From a virus, in IMG/VR virus record IMGVR_UViG_3300047157_000243, positions 1 to 64,000 of that record: 64,000 nt of DNA. The stretch is one strand, 5' to 3'. A model generated the notes under the pieces. The model was given only the letters and a program-made list of their open reading frames with translations. It had not been told where the DNA came from and made no database searches. Position 1 is the stretch's first letter. Each line of letters begins with the position of its first letter. Below, one piece after another: positions 40,738-49,828 of the stretch. The position numbers were made by a program, and so were the translations under genes.

Positions 40738-41085
40738 ATGAGCTTAACACAAAAAGAGAAAGACGAAATTCACGAAAGAGTTGAAAGTATGACACCTAAA
40801 CAAAGAAGTCGTAGAATGGATAGGTTAGTAAATGAATCTATAATTAAGAGCGTAATTGTACATGCTGTTTTATTGTTATATGTACTTACATCTGTGTATA
40901 TAAAACAAAACTATGAAATTAATAGCCTTATATACATAGTTTTAATTGGGGTGGGTATTTTTTGGACTTACGGTTGTATGTTGACGTTTCAAGCATATCT
41001 GTTTTTTAAGAGCGCAAAAAATTTATCTAATTCATTTGGTTCAAGTATACAAGATGGTATTGATTTTTTAGATTTAAATGAATAA
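40738..41085 (+). CDS. Membrane protein with 2TM-like hydrophobic pair (115 aa)
   Basis: ATG at 40738. Charged N-terminal helix (EKDEIHERVESMTPKQRSRR), then two hydrophobic segments at about 41-58 (VIVHAVLLLYVLTSVYI) and 65-90 (SLIYIVLIGVGIFWTYG). Resembles the small bacterial 2TM domain in layout. Followed by a bidirectional terminator. Confidence 0.5.
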   Translation: MSLTQKEKDEIHERVESMTPKQRSRRMDRLVNESIIKSVIVHAVLLLYVLTSVYIKQNYEINSLIYIVLIGVGIFWTYGCMLTFQAYLFFKSAKNLSNSFGSSIQDGIDFLDLNE

Positions 41086-41108
41086 TTTGATTTAAAAACA
41101 CAAAAAAA

Positions 41109-41136
41109 AAAGCGACTTATATAAAGTCGCTTTTTT
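41109..41136. terminator. Bidirectional terminator between convergent genes
   Basis: GCGACTT (41112-41118) and AAGTCGC (41124-41130) with an A run before and T6 after, so it can stop transcription from both sides. Confidence 0.85.
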
Positions 41137-41160
41137 AAAATATATAATTATTTAACTATC

Positions 41161-41934
41161 CTATTTTTTTTCTATTTCTGAAATTATTTTATTAGCTTCT
41201 TTTTTTAATTTTTTGATTTCTTCAGATTTTCTAGCTTCTTCTCTAAAGATTTTTCTAATATCATTTTCATTAATAGATTCATTCTTACCACTTATACCAG
41301 CAAGTTTCCTGTCTTTATATGCTGCTGCCAATGTAGGCTTTCCTTTCAGGTCTACAATTCTAATATCTTGTTTACTAACATTTAATCCATCCCATTTATT
41401 TTTAGGAGTTAATACTTTATCAATAAAAGATTGAACTCTTGATTTTAAACCAGCTTTTTCTTCATCAGTCAATTCTCTAACAACTTTACCAGCGGTTAAG
41501 TTGTCTACACCTTTCCATTCTATCATTTCACCTTTGTCTATTTCAGCTTCAACAGCTTTCTTGGCAAGAGATATAGCTTCTTCAGCTTTCTTCGGGTCTT
41601 TTTTAAACATGTCCATTACACCTTCTTCACACCTTCGCCTTCGTTTTCTTCAACACCTTCGTTTTCTTCACACCTTCGTTTTCTTCAACACCTTCGTTTT
41701 CTTCAACGCCTTCGTTTTCTTCAACGCCTTCATTTTCTTCAACGCCTTCGTTTTCTTCAACGCCTTCGTTTTCTTCAACGCCTTCTTCGCAAGTATCATT
41801 CTCTTCCATTGAGTAGTTCTCGTTTAAACGCTTTTTGAATTTTCGCTTTCTCAGCCTCTAAAGATTGAATTGTTAAAAAATCTATCAGCTTCTTCTTTTA
41901 TTATTTGACTAAGCTCTTGTTTTGAAATTTTCAT
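41161..41934 (-). pseudogene. Tagged acidic-repeat protein broken by several single-nucleotide indels
   Basis: The frame from the ATG at 41934 gives MKISKQELSQIIKEEADRFF, then a stop. The same tag start occurs in the next gene. Later frames give EENEGV repeats (41637-41785) and then a 151-aa domain (stop at 41161) with LAGISGKNESINENDIRKIF. One continuous product needs a T fewer in the T6 run (41875-41880), a T fewer near 41823-41825, and a T restored in each of two repeat units whose plus-strand sequence reads CTTCACACC instead of CTTCAACACC. Either a decaying gene or an error-rich assembly stretch. Confidence 0.6.
41637..41785 (-). repeat. 18-bp tandem repeats encoding GVEENE
   Basis: The minus-strand unit GAAGAAAACGAAGGCGTT repeats about eight times, with GGTGTT variants and two copies short by one base. 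It encodes acidic EENEGV repeats. Such arrays expand and contract easily. Confidence 0.85.
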
Positions 41935-41936
41935 GA

Positions 41937-42737
41937 TTATTTGTTTTGTAATATTTCGTTTATTTCCTGACCTATTGTGCCACCATTAGACTCTATTTCT
42001 TCAGCTATAGTTCTTAGTCTATTAACTAAATCTTCTTTTTTAGAATTATCTTTATAAGACTTTACAGCTTTTTTAGCTTCTGATAAAATAAAAGTTTTTA
42101 ACTCTTTTTTAGTATAAGATTCTTTCAGCTCATTTTCAATGTTGCTACCATCTATCACGATTCCAGCAGCTATTCTTTCTGTTGGCTCTTCAGCATCTTC
42201 TTCTGGCATTCTTTCGTGAACTTCAGCCTTGGCTTGACCAGCAGTATGAGAACTTCCTTTCTTTTCTTCACCAGCAGAAACATAAGTCTTTGCCTTTTCA
42301 TCTACTAACTTGTCTTCAGAATTCATTTCTAAACCTTCAACTCTTTCGTCAAATGGGCCAGAAGCATCTGTTCCTTGAACATCTTTTTTAGATGTGAAGT
42401 TAGCTTTTGCTTGACCTTTAGTGTGACTATCACCACCTTTTTTGGCACCAGCATCTACTTTAACTGCTACAGCAGCTTTTTTGTCTGAACCTTCAACAGA
42501 GTCTTTTGAGTTCATTTTTGGCATCTTTTCATTTTCTCCTTCTTTTTCTACTTTCTTTGAAGGGTCTTTGTAAGTTAAAGCTTTATCAGAATCACCTAGC
42601 TCATCGTTTGCATTCATATCAACATCATAAACGTTAACTGAATCCGAAACAGCTTCTGACTCTTGAATCATAGCGCTTTTTATAGACTTTGCTTCAGTTC
42701 TAATCATGTCTATAAGTTCTTGTTTGCTAATTTTCAT
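41937..42737 (-). CDS. Tagged, internally repetitive virion-type protein (266 aa)
   Basis: Start at the ATG 42737 (a longer frame from 42797 has no support). N-terminal tag MKISKQELIDMIRTEAKSIK with a following MIQESEA site. Two internal repeats carry KKGGDSHTKGQAKANF and KKGSSHTAGQAKAEV after M.N..DS/ED segments. The C-terminus has LKESYTKKELKTFILSEAKK, a second tag. Acidic, probably flexible. SHT.GQAKA pieces are familiar from marine T4-like phage structural proteins. Likely an internal head protein. Confidence 0.55.
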   Translation of the reverse strand: MKISKQELIDMIRTEAKSIKSAMIQESEAVSDSVNVYDVDMNANDELGDSDKALTYKDPSKKVEKEGENEKMPKMNSKDSVEGSDKKAAVAVKVDAGAKKGGDSHTKGQAKANFTSKKDVQGTDASGPFDERVEGLEMNSEDKLVDEKAKTYVSAGEEKKGSSHTAGQAKAEVHERMPEEDAEEPTERIAAGIVIDGSNIENELKESYTKKELKTFILSEAKKAVKSYKDNSKKEDLVNRLRTIAEEIESNGGTIGQEINEILQNK

Positions 42738-42776
42738 TTTTTTTGTTTTTAAAAGTTCATTATTATTATAATACCT

Positions 42777-42783
42777 ATAAATA
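42777..42783 (-). promoter_or_regulatory. TATTTAT element before the repetitive tagged gene
   Basis: Minus-strand TATTTAT in the context ATATATTTATAGG, 39 nt upstream of the ATG at 42737. Confidence 0.35.
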
Positions 42784-42824
42784 TATATAAAAAACAAAAA
42801 TTCGTTTTTTAAAAACTATTTTTA

Positions 42825-42856
42825 TTTGTTTGAAAATAAAAAGATTATTATATTTG
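42825..42856 (+). promoter_or_regulatory. Early-type promoter TTTG-N20-TATATTTG
   Basis: TTTG (42825-42828), 20 nt, TATATTTG (42849-42856), 17 nt before the ATG at 42874. It shows that the longer frame starting at 42826 is not the gene start. Confidence 0.65.
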
Positions 42857-42873
42857 TTATAATAATTTATCAT

Positions 42874-43428
42874 ATGAAAAATTTAGGAGAATTTATAGGT
42901 CACTTTACTGTTAAAAATGATAATGAAAAAAGCTTGTTTAAAGTTTATTTTTATGAAAAAGGAATATCTTTTGATGATGACTTTTTAAGAGGCATAATAG
43001 AGAGTGAAGATACTTATAAAGAATTTATTATTATAAACGATAAGTGGAAGTGTAAAAATGACAACAGAGATGAAGTTATGAAATGTATTATGGAAATGTT
43101 GGAAAGATATCAAGATTATCTTTCAAACTTTTTTATTAATGATGAAACAAAAAAAGAAGAAAAATACTTAAAAGATTCTAATTCACTATTTCTTGAATAT
43201 CTAGAAGAAAAAGATATGCTAGTTGAAATAGGCAGAAAGGACTTTGAGGCTAATATAATAGATGAAAAGGTAGGGGAGTTTTATGTTGATAATTTAAAAG
43301 AAACAAAAGATGATTCAAAATTTTATACATATACTTCAGAAACATCTGGTTTAGAATTTTATTTAATGGTAGTAAGTAATAAAATTAAAATAGGGTTTTC
43401 ATCAGGAAAGAAAGCTACTAACGTTTAG
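42874..43428 (+). CDS. Hypothetical protein (184 aa), first gene of the PcfJ operon
   Basis: ATG at 42874 following a strong early-type promoter. Mixed alpha/beta: GEFIGHFTVKNDNEKSLFKV at the start, EVMKCIMEMLERYQDYLSNF in the middle, FYLMVVSNKIKIGFSSGKKA at the end. Not recognised. Confidence 0.5.
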   Translation: MKNLGEFIGHFTVKNDNEKSLFKVYFYEKGISFDDDFLRGIIESEDTYKEFIIINDKWKCKNDNRDEVMKCIMEMLERYQDYLSNFFINDETKKEEKYLKDSNSLFLEYLEEKDMLVEIGRKDFEANIIDEKVGEFYVDNLKETKDDSKFYTYTSETSGLEFYLMVVSNKIKIGFSSGKKATNV

Positions 43429-43439
43429 AGTTTATAAAA

Positions 43440-43946
43440 ATGAGTATTGTAAAAGAAGGTGTTGATATTAATTTAGAGGTATGCGAACCAGACAGGTTGT
43501 ACAGAGCTTATGTTGGCGAAGAGTCATGGTTAGATATGTTAAATTCTTCAATAAACAAATGCAATGGAGTATGTCAAGGCTGTGGATACAACCCGCCAGA
43601 TAAAAGTTTTTTAGAGATACATATTATATCAGGAAGCGTTAATGATTTAGAGACTTATTTATATACATTGTTATGTAAAACATGTCACACCTTAAAGCAT
43701 ATTGATATAGCTTCTGAAAAGGGATGGATAAAACTTTGTAACTCTATTTTTGACCAAAAGAAATTGATATCTATATGTCGTTCAGGAAAATCTAGGTTAC
43801 TAGAAAAGGTAAATTCAGGAGAAATAATGCTATTAAAAACAGATGCAACTCAATATTCAAAGTCCTTGTCTGAAGATGTTTTTAATAAGCGGAAGAAAAT
43901 AAAGGCTGTATTCGGAAAAAATTTTCCTAAAGAAAGATTAAAATAA
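43440..43946 (+). CDS. HNH-like zinc protein (168 aa)
   Basis: ATG at 43440. Central CNGVCQGCGYNPPD, then LEIHIISG and LLCKTCHTLKHI give two CxxC pairs and an IHI element where HNH nucleases have HH or DH. The first His is replaced by Ile, so activity is uncertain. The overall layout matches small HNH proteins. It lies between the early gene and the large PcfJ-like gene with gaps of only 4-11 nt, so the three are probably one transcript. Confidence 0.55.
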   Translation: MSIVKEGVDINLEVCEPDRLYRAYVGEESWLDMLNSSINKCNGVCQGCGYNPPDKSFLEIHIISGSVNDLETYLYTLLCKTCHTLKHIDIASEKGWIKLCNSIFDQKKLISICRSGKSRLLEKVNSGEIMLLKTDATQYSKSLSEDVFNKRKKIKAVFGKNFPKERLK

Positions 43947-43950
43947 AAAC

Positions 43951-45879
43951 ATGAAATATAAAAATCTAAAAAATAAGTTTTGCTTTCATCACAAAGAAGA
44001 TAATAAAGAGCTTTACTTTTGCTCATGTGGCAAAAAAATAGACAATAACAATAACGAAGCAAATCCAGAAGAAATAGTTATGTCTGTAAATTCTAAAGAG
44101 CATGACGTAGACATAATGTCTAGATTTGATGATGTGGTTAATGTTGTTTGTCCTAAGTGTAAAAAAGATTATTCTAAACAAAAAAATTTACAATTTATAG
44201 TTGAGTCTAATAAGAATTTTTTTAGTGAGTTTTTATTTGAAAACAATGAAGAACTTTCTCTGCTTAGAAGAGTAAAAGTAAAATCATCATGCACAAGCAA
44301 ATCTAGATATGTAAGATTTAAAGATTCTGAATCATATATATCTGTTAATAAGAAAACTAAAAAATTATTTTATAAAAGTTATTCTAGTAAAAAAGAAATA
44401 GAATTTAGCTTAGATTCTATTATTCATGTTTTAAAAGAGTTTTATTTTGACAAAGAAGAATTGAATATAGTAGGCAATTTAATATCTGTACATAGATTTA
44501 TAAGTGAGGTGGCAAGTATTGTTGTAGACTCTAATAATATGGATATTGTTGAAGGTTTAATGAATCAAATGATTGGAAGGCCTGGAGTGGATGTTTTGTA
44601 TAAGATTAACTCTATATTTTTTGGGATAATTTGTTACTCAAACTTGTCAACAATAGCGCTAACCAAAGGCACTGTGTTTTTATTTGACATGATGAACAAT
44701 TGCAACATGCCTAACATTTCTACTTTATCTGATAGTGGGGTTACATCTCCTTTGAAAATATTTAATTTTTTAGTATCATTAGAGAATGAAAAAGCTCAAA
44801 AGGAAATAGAGTCAGAAAAAGAAGAAGATTCTGAATTTATATATAAAACCAAAGACAATAAACTTCACAATTTAAAATTTGACTTAAAAAGGTGGGGATT
44901 TGGCAACTCTAAGAAGAGTGCCATTGTTAAATCTGAAGGTAAAATAAATGTAAGAGAAGATTTAAAGGTGAAGTCTGTTTCAAAATTCATTTTTAATAAA
45001 ATAGATAAATTTAATGATTACAAAAGGTTGATTAGGTTTACAAAGTTTTTATCTTATGAAGAATTGGTTTCTCTAGTAATGAATTATGACATTCAATTTA
45101 TTGTCAACCTTTTTGATTTGATTGAATTTAGAGAAGACATAAACTCAGATAGTCTTAAGCAGATTATTCCTTTGACATTAGACTGGCTTGAAAATGGAAG
45201 AACTTCTTACACCTTTTCTTCAATTAGTTCAGATAGATTAGCTTCTAAAAATGGAGGTATTGAATTAAGAGAAGATGTTAAAGTTAATTATGCAGCAGTA
45301 TCTGCTTTTAGCTTTTATGAATATGATGATTGTGTAAGAATGATAAATGCTTTAGAATGGGACAGAAATAAAGAATTCAACAAAATAAAAAAAGTAAATG
45401 AATTAAAAGAATATCATGACAAATTAGTTAATCACTTTAATTTGCTAAGTGATAAAGCTAAAAACGAAAGGTTTGTTCAGTTTGCAAAAAAGTTTAAATA
45501 CCTAGAAGAATATGATGGAGATTATAAATTAACTCTTCTGTCTCAGCCAAAATTAGTTTTAGATGCCGCAAAAGACATGAAAAACTGTGCAGGCTCATAT
45601 GTCACAAGAATAAGTAGAGGTCAATATTTGCTATTGTTAGCAAATGACAAATCTGAAGAAAGGAACATTGATGAAAAGTCTAGATTTATGCTAGGTCTTA
45701 ACGTGTCAAATGAAGGGCTTATATTTGAACAATTTAAAGGTGATTGCAATTTCCCAGCCTCTAACAGACAAAGAGAGATGATGAAGCTATATTTAGAAGA
45801 CAAAGATATATCTTATAAAGATGTAGGAGATTTGAGAATAACTAGAGTTGAGGGTGAAAAGCCTGAATTATTTTTATGA
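43951..45879 (+). CDS. PcfJ-like protein with N-terminal zinc fingers (642 aa)
   Basis: ATG at 43951. N-terminal Cys pairs (FCSCGKK at about 27, VVCPKCKKDY at about 67) look like zinc knuckles. The long middle is helical and unrecognised. Residues about 530-630 match PcfJ-like domains: LVLDAAKDMKNCAGSYVTRI, a SRGQYLLLLAND strand, FMLGLNVSN and FKGDCNFPASNRQREMM. PcfJ-like genes are found on plasmids and phages; their biochemical role is unknown to me. Overlaps the convergent LamG gene by 6 nt. Confidence 0.65.
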   Translation: MKYKNLKNKFCFHHKEDNKELYFCSCGKKIDNNNNEANPEEIVMSVNSKEHDVDIMSRFDDVVNVVCPKCKKDYSKQKNLQFIVESNKNFFSEFLFENNEELSLLRRVKVKSSCTSKSRYVRFKDSESYISVNKKTKKLFYKSYSSKKEIEFSLDSIIHVLKEFYFDKEELNIVGNLISVHRFISEVASIVVDSNNMDIVEGLMNQMIGRPGVDVLYKINSIFFGIICYSNLSTIALTKGTVFLFDMMNNCNMPNISTLSDSGVTSPLKIFNFLVSLENEKAQKEIESEKEEDSEFIYKTKDNKLHNLKFDLKRWGFGNSKKSAIVKSEGKINVREDLKVKSVSKFIFNKIDKFNDYKRLIRFTKFLSYEELVSLVMNYDIQFIVNLFDLIEFREDINSDSLKQIIPLTLDWLENGRTSYTFSSISSDRLASKNGGIELREDVKVNYAAVSAFSFYEYDDCVRMINALEWDRNKEFNKIKKVNELKEYHDKLVNHFNLLSDKAKNERFVQFAKKFKYLEEYDGDYKLTLLSQPKLVLDAAKDMKNCAGSYVTRISRGQYLLLLANDKSEERNIDEKSRFMLGLNVSNEGLIFEQFKGDCNFPASNRQREMMKLYLEDKDISYKDVGDLRITRVEGEKPELFL

Positions 45880-46623
45880 TATAAATCTTGATTTTAACAC
45901 ATTATAGTTATGTTCAATTTCTGAATCTGACAAAGCTTTACCATATAATGTAATTGGCCCTATTTTTCCGCCAAAAAATCCATACCCCATCGAATTCCCT
46001 ATGTCTAATTTGTTTATAGTAATATCGCTATTATTAGTTCTTGTAGTCGATTCACATAGCTGACCATTATAGTAAATGGATTGTTTTAATGGTTCTACTA
46101 CAAAAGTTGCATTATGCCATGTATCGTAATAGTTTGGATTTATTTGACCTGGCAATTGTGTGTTTGTGGTTCCATTACTGGATTTAGTTCGAAGAGATAG
46201 TTGGTGAGCAAAACTATGGTGATTGCCAATAGAAAAACAAGCAAATTCAGTAGAATGCCATGCTCCCGTATTGCCTAAGTTCCTGAAGTGAGTATCTGTT
46301 GATGAAGGTCTATACCAAATGGAGTAAGTTAAATGTGACAGCGTAACACTTGTATTCAACCTGATGAAGTCATTCATTCCATCTAGATTCAAGGCGCCTT
46401 TGTTTTCCTCTGAAAACATTGTTCCATTACGCAATTCAGCATAAGCGGAACTTGGAGTAGAAATGCTCATTGGACCAGAACTGGCAATATTATTTGATGG
46501 CTTATATGCTCTAGATAAGCTGTTAATTTTTTGACTCACATCAATGTAAGACTTACTATTGCCTGCATCAAAACAGTCTATTAAACCATCTGTGATTAAT
46601 TTATTACTTTTATTTACGCTCAT
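45874..46623 (-). CDS. LamG/concanavalin-like adhesin protein
   Basis: 249 residues, ATG at 46623. The start KLITDGLIDCFDAGNSKSYI is the usual opening of phage LamG proteins (I.TDGL...DA.N..SY). It continues with LNLDGMNDFIRL, LTYSIWYRPSS, a WHNATFVVEPLKQSIYYNGQ strand and GKIGPITLYGKALSDSEIEH at the end. Concanavalin-type jelly roll, likely binding surface glycans. Last gene of the second fibre operon; related in layout to the gene at 49829. Confidence 0.75.
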   Translation of the reverse strand: MSVNKSNKLITDGLIDCFDAGNSKSYIDVSQKINSLSRAYKPSNNIASSGPMSISTPSSAYAELRNGTMFSEENKGALNLDGMNDFIRLNTSVTLSHLTYSIWYRPSSTDTHFRNLGNTGAWHSTEFACFSIGNHHSFAHQLSLRTKSSNGTTNTQLPGQINPNYYDTWHNATFVVEPLKQSIYYNGQLCESTTRTNNSDITINKLDIGNSMGYGFFGGKIGPITLYGKALSDSEIEHNYNVLKSRFIS

Positions 46624-46632
46624 ATTATAAGT

Positions 46633-46896
46633 TTAAACATTTTCTTCTGAGCTTGTCCATTCCCTGCTAGTCATTATTTTCACCATTTCACTATGACTAT
46701 ATGGACCTTCTTTTGTCTGTAAGTCATTAATTGAGTCTGGTATTTTAGCACCTTCCCATTTGACGAATGTTTTTTGTTCATCAATGGATTTTCTAATTGT
46801 TTCTTGAGAATCTTCCATTACTTGACTAAAGTCAACAGAATTAATTTCAGACATATTAAAAATAATATAATTTCTATCTTCTACTTTTCTTATCAT
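46633..46896 (-). CDS. Small fibre-operon protein (87 aa)
   Basis: ATG at 46896. Contains NYIIFNMSEINSVDFSQVME, a TFVKWEGAKIPDSI segment and a YSHSEMVKIMTSREWTS end. Similar in size and place to small tail-fibre-associated or chaperone proteins; no firm match. Confidence 0.5.
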   Translation of the reverse strand: MIRKVEDRNYIIFNMSEINSVDFSQVMEDSQETIRKSIDEQKTFVKWEGAKIPDSINDLQTKEGPYSHSEMVKIMTSREWTSSEENV

Positions 46897-46957
46897 AATT
46901 TATTGTTTTTGTTTATGTTCATATTTCTAACTTAATTTAGGGCTTAACCATTTCCTG

Positions 46958-47263
46958 TTATTCATTTGAATTTATATTGTTAGGTTGATAATTATTTGAA
47001 GGCCCTTGAAACTTTTCTGATTCAGTCTCTACCGCTTCTTTATAATAGCCTTCTCCTGCAATATTATCTAAATAAATTTCTAACTCATCTTCAGTGATAA
47101 AAGCTAAAATATTAGGTTGCCCTGTTGATAGTTCAAATTCATTAATTGCACCTACATAACCAAACACAATAAACCCTGCTTCACCTGCGTCATTGTCGTA
47201 AACTAAAAACCATCTGTTAGGATTTGTTTTAGTTATTTCATTTATACTATTCTTTAAAGCCAT
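46958..47263 (-). CDS. Small fibre-operon protein (101 aa)
   Basis: ATG at 47263. One alpha/beta domain (RWFLVYDNDAGEAGFIVFGY, NILAFITEDELEIYLDNI) and an Asn/Gln-rich tail. No family recognised. Between the DUF285 adhesin and a LamG protein; possible fibre assembly factor. Confidence 0.45.
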   Translation of the reverse strand: MALKNSINEITKTNPNRWFLVYDNDAGEAGFIVFGYVGAINEFELSTGQPNILAFITEDELEIYLDNIAGEGYYKEAVETESEKFQGPSNNYQPNNINSNE

Positions 47264-47272
47264 AGTTCATTT

Positions 47273-49339
47273 TTATATTTGTCCACCATCTGTTATAGTC
47301 CAACCTCTACTAACCATATTTGCTCTTGCCGTTGCAGGTGCTCCAGCATTATATTGTGCAGTTAGAGTGCTTAAAACAACATTGCTTGTTCCGTAGGCAT
47401 CCCAAGCAACTAATAATAAATCATAATTTGCTGTCCCAAAACCACTGTCTGTAAACATAAAAGTTGCAGTTCCTAAACTTGTAATGTCTAAACCGCTAAT
47501 ATCTTGGTCAAACACATACGCGTTATTAAACATGTAGGTCATACTAGTAACATTTGAAGTGCTTGAAATAGTTATGGGTGAATTTAACACAAAACAATTT
47601 CTAAACATTTGAGTCATTGTAGTTACGTTTGTTCCTATAAAATTAATTGTTTGGTCAAAAAGCCTACAATTATAAAACATACTTTGAAATGTTGTTGAAC
47701 TACTTGTATTAAAATTTATTGGTTGATTAAATACAAGACAACCACTAAACATATTTCTAAAAGTAGTAACATTTGAAGTATCTGTAAGTGTTACCGCAGA
47801 ATCAAAAGCTTGACAATTCAAGAACATAGAACTTGTACTATTTAATGAACTTGTATCAAATGTTAATGGTTGATTAAAATTAGTACAACCGTTAAACATA
47901 TCACTCATTGAAGTAACATTACTTGTATCGCTAAATGTTATAGAGCTATTTAAACTACTACAGTTTTGAAACATATTTAGACACAGAGTTAGGTTGGGAG
48001 TAGACCAATTAATTGTTTGATTAAAACTACCACAATTTTGAAACATTAAATAAAAGGTAGTTGCACCGCTTGTATCAAAATTAACGGGTTGATTAAAATT
48101 AGTACAACTTCTAAACATTTGTTGCCAAACTGAAACATTACTACTATTGTTTAAAGTTACAAGTGAATTAAAGTTTGTACAATTATAAAACATTTCTTGT
48201 ACAGAGGTACAATTAGTAGTGTCAAATGTGATAGGTTGATTAAAGCTACTACAATTACGAAACATTCTAAACATAATAGTAACATTGCCTGTATTTGTAA
48301 AATTTAAAGGTGAATTAAAATTTGTACACGCGTAAAACATATCATAAAAAGTACCGTTACTTGCACAATCAAAATTAAGTGTTTGATTAAAATTTGTGCA
48401 ATATGCAAACATAGTTTGCATATTGGTAACACTTGAAGTATCAAAGTTCAAAGGTTGGTTAAAATTAGTGTTATTTCTAAACATTGCCAGCATAGTAGTG
48501 ACGTTAGAAGTATCACTAAATGTAATTGGAGAATTAAGATTTGTATTATATTCAAACATTGAATTCATGCTTGTAACATTATCTGTGTCAAAAGTTACTG
48601 GTTGATTAAAATTAGTACATCTACTGAACATTCTAAACATGTTAGTTACACTTGAGGTATCAAAATTAACGGGTTTATTAAATACAGGACACCTTTCAAA
48701 CATTCTATCCATAGTAGTAACATTTGAAGTATCATCAATACTTACATTTCCATTAAATAAATCACAATTAGTAAACATTTGATAAGTTGATAAAACATTT
48801 GAAGAATTTGTAATTGTTATATCTGAATTTAAAGAATCACATAGACCAAATGTTTGTTGCAACGTAGTACATAATGGTACATCAATAGTTACAGGTGAAT
48901 TAAATAATGTGCAATTATAGAACATTGTATTCATTCCATTAATTTCTGAAAAATCTGGATTATCAGAGTAGTTACCTACCATATTTATGCAATTTCTAAA
49001 TGAACCTGTACCACTCTGCCACTTATTATCCCCCCAATTATCAATAGAAATTAATTTTTCAGAATCATTTTGATAAAACTTTAAAGAATCAAAACTCCCA
49101 TCTAAACTAACTTGGTAAGTACCGCTTGTAGCATATACATGAGTTAATTCTGCTTGGTCATATGCTGTAATAACATCTGAACTTCCATCACCCCAATCAA
49201 CAGTAAGGTTAACAGAACTTGAAGTTGCAAAAGCTAATTCAAAAGATTGATTGTTAGTGACACCAGGTTTTGTAGTGTCAATAGTCATTTTAAACAAAGG
49301 AGACGGCGGCCCTACTCTAGGTCCTATTACAGCACTCAT
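47273..49339 (-). CDS. DUF285 (BspA-like) repeat adhesin with N-terminal PKD-like domain
   Basis: 688 residues, ATG at 49339. Residues about 25-110 form a PKD-like beta-sandwich (VNLTVDWGDGSSDVITAYD, THVYATSGTYQVSL). Then about twenty repeats of roughly 23-25 residues, typified by FDTSSVTNMFRMFSRCTNFN and FSDTSNVTTM.AMF.NNTNFN, the DUF285 surface-protein repeat found in Mycoplasma, Listeria and BspA-like proteins. The end has ATARANMVSRGWTITDGGQ. It is a solenoid that probably binds the host surface. Co-directional with two LamG proteins and the long fibre. Confidence 0.85.
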   Translation of the reverse strand: MSAVIGPRVGPPSPLFKMTIDTTKPGVTNNQSFELAFATSSSVNLTVDWGDGSSDVITAYDQAELTHVYATSGTYQVSLDGSFDSLKFYQNDSEKLISIDNWGDNKWQSGTGSFRNCINMVGNYSDNPDFSEINGMNTMFYNCTLFNSPVTIDVPLCTTLQQTFGLCDSLNSDITITNSSNVLSTYQMFTNCDLFNGNVSIDDTSNVTTMDRMFERCPVFNKPVNFDTSSVTNMFRMFSRCTNFNQPVTFDTDNVTSMNSMFEYNTNLNSPITFSDTSNVTTMLAMFRNNTNFNQPLNFDTSSVTNMQTMFAYCTNFNQTLNFDCASNGTFYDMFYACTNFNSPLNFTNTGNVTIMFRMFRNCSSFNQPITFDTTNCTSVQEMFYNCTNFNSLVTLNNSSNVSVWQQMFRSCTNFNQPVNFDTSGATTFYLMFQNCGSFNQTINWSTPNLTLCLNMFQNCSSLNSSITFSDTSNVTSMSDMFNGCTNFNQPLTFDTSSLNSTSSMFLNCQAFDSAVTLTDTSNVTTFRNMFSGCLVFNQPINFNTSSSTTFQSMFYNCRLFDQTINFIGTNVTTMTQMFRNCFVLNSPITISSTSNVTSMTYMFNNAYVFDQDISGLDITSLGTATFMFTDSGFGTANYDLLLVAWDAYGTSNVVLSTLTAQYNAGAPATARANMVSRGWTITDGGQI

Positions 49340-49340
49340 T

Positions 49341-49811
49341 TTAAGAGGTTGTTATTTTTGAACGCGAATCAGGACTTGTTATATTGATAGAGATTTGGTC
49401 TAACCTTACAAGTCTAACAGTAATTAAGCAACCTCTTAAGTATCTGCTTTCATTGACAGTAACTATAGACCCATTTCTTATCTCTAAATTACCATCAGAA
49501 CATGACGCCAATCCGTAAAAGGTAACCCCAGACACTCTTGGTCTAAAATCTAAAAAAGCACCAGTCAAAGTTCCGGGAGAATCACTTATATAAAACGTAT
49601 ATGTATTACCAATCAGATTTGCAGAAGTATCAAATCTAAAAGACAGTTCATTGCCTGATTGTAGATTAACATCAAACCAAGTATCTGACAAATAGTTTTT
49701 GCCTATATCTATGCTACCATTTCCAGAAATTGAATTTACTTCCTTTTTGCCAGAAACAATTCCTTCCGATATCACTCCTCCCCTAAAAATTGTTTTACCC
49801 TTTGTGTTCAT
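49341..49811 (-). CDS. Small fibre-operon protein (156 aa)
   Basis: ATG at 49811, 1 nt before the DUF285 gene. Beta-rich, with SGNGSIDIGKNYLSDTW, FRFDTSANLIGNTYTFYI and a final LITVRLVRLDQISINI. Resembles in style the C-terminal domains of the YadA-like fibres at 4561-7088. Probably a fibre or tip subunit. Confidence 0.5.
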   Translation of the reverse strand: MNTKGKTIFRGGVISEGIVSGKKEVNSISGNGSIDIGKNYLSDTWFDVNLQSGNELSFRFDTSANLIGNTYTFYISDSPGTLTGAFLDFRPRVSGVTFYGLASCSDGNLEIRNGSIVTVNESRYLRGCLITVRLVRLDQISINITSPDSRSKITTS

Positions 49812-49828
49812 ATTGATAAATTTTAATA

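Noticed and set aside
41637-41785. Regular repeats that could look like a CRISPR array
   Set aside because: The 18-bp units are contiguous with no spacers and encode GVEENE; no cas gene is near.
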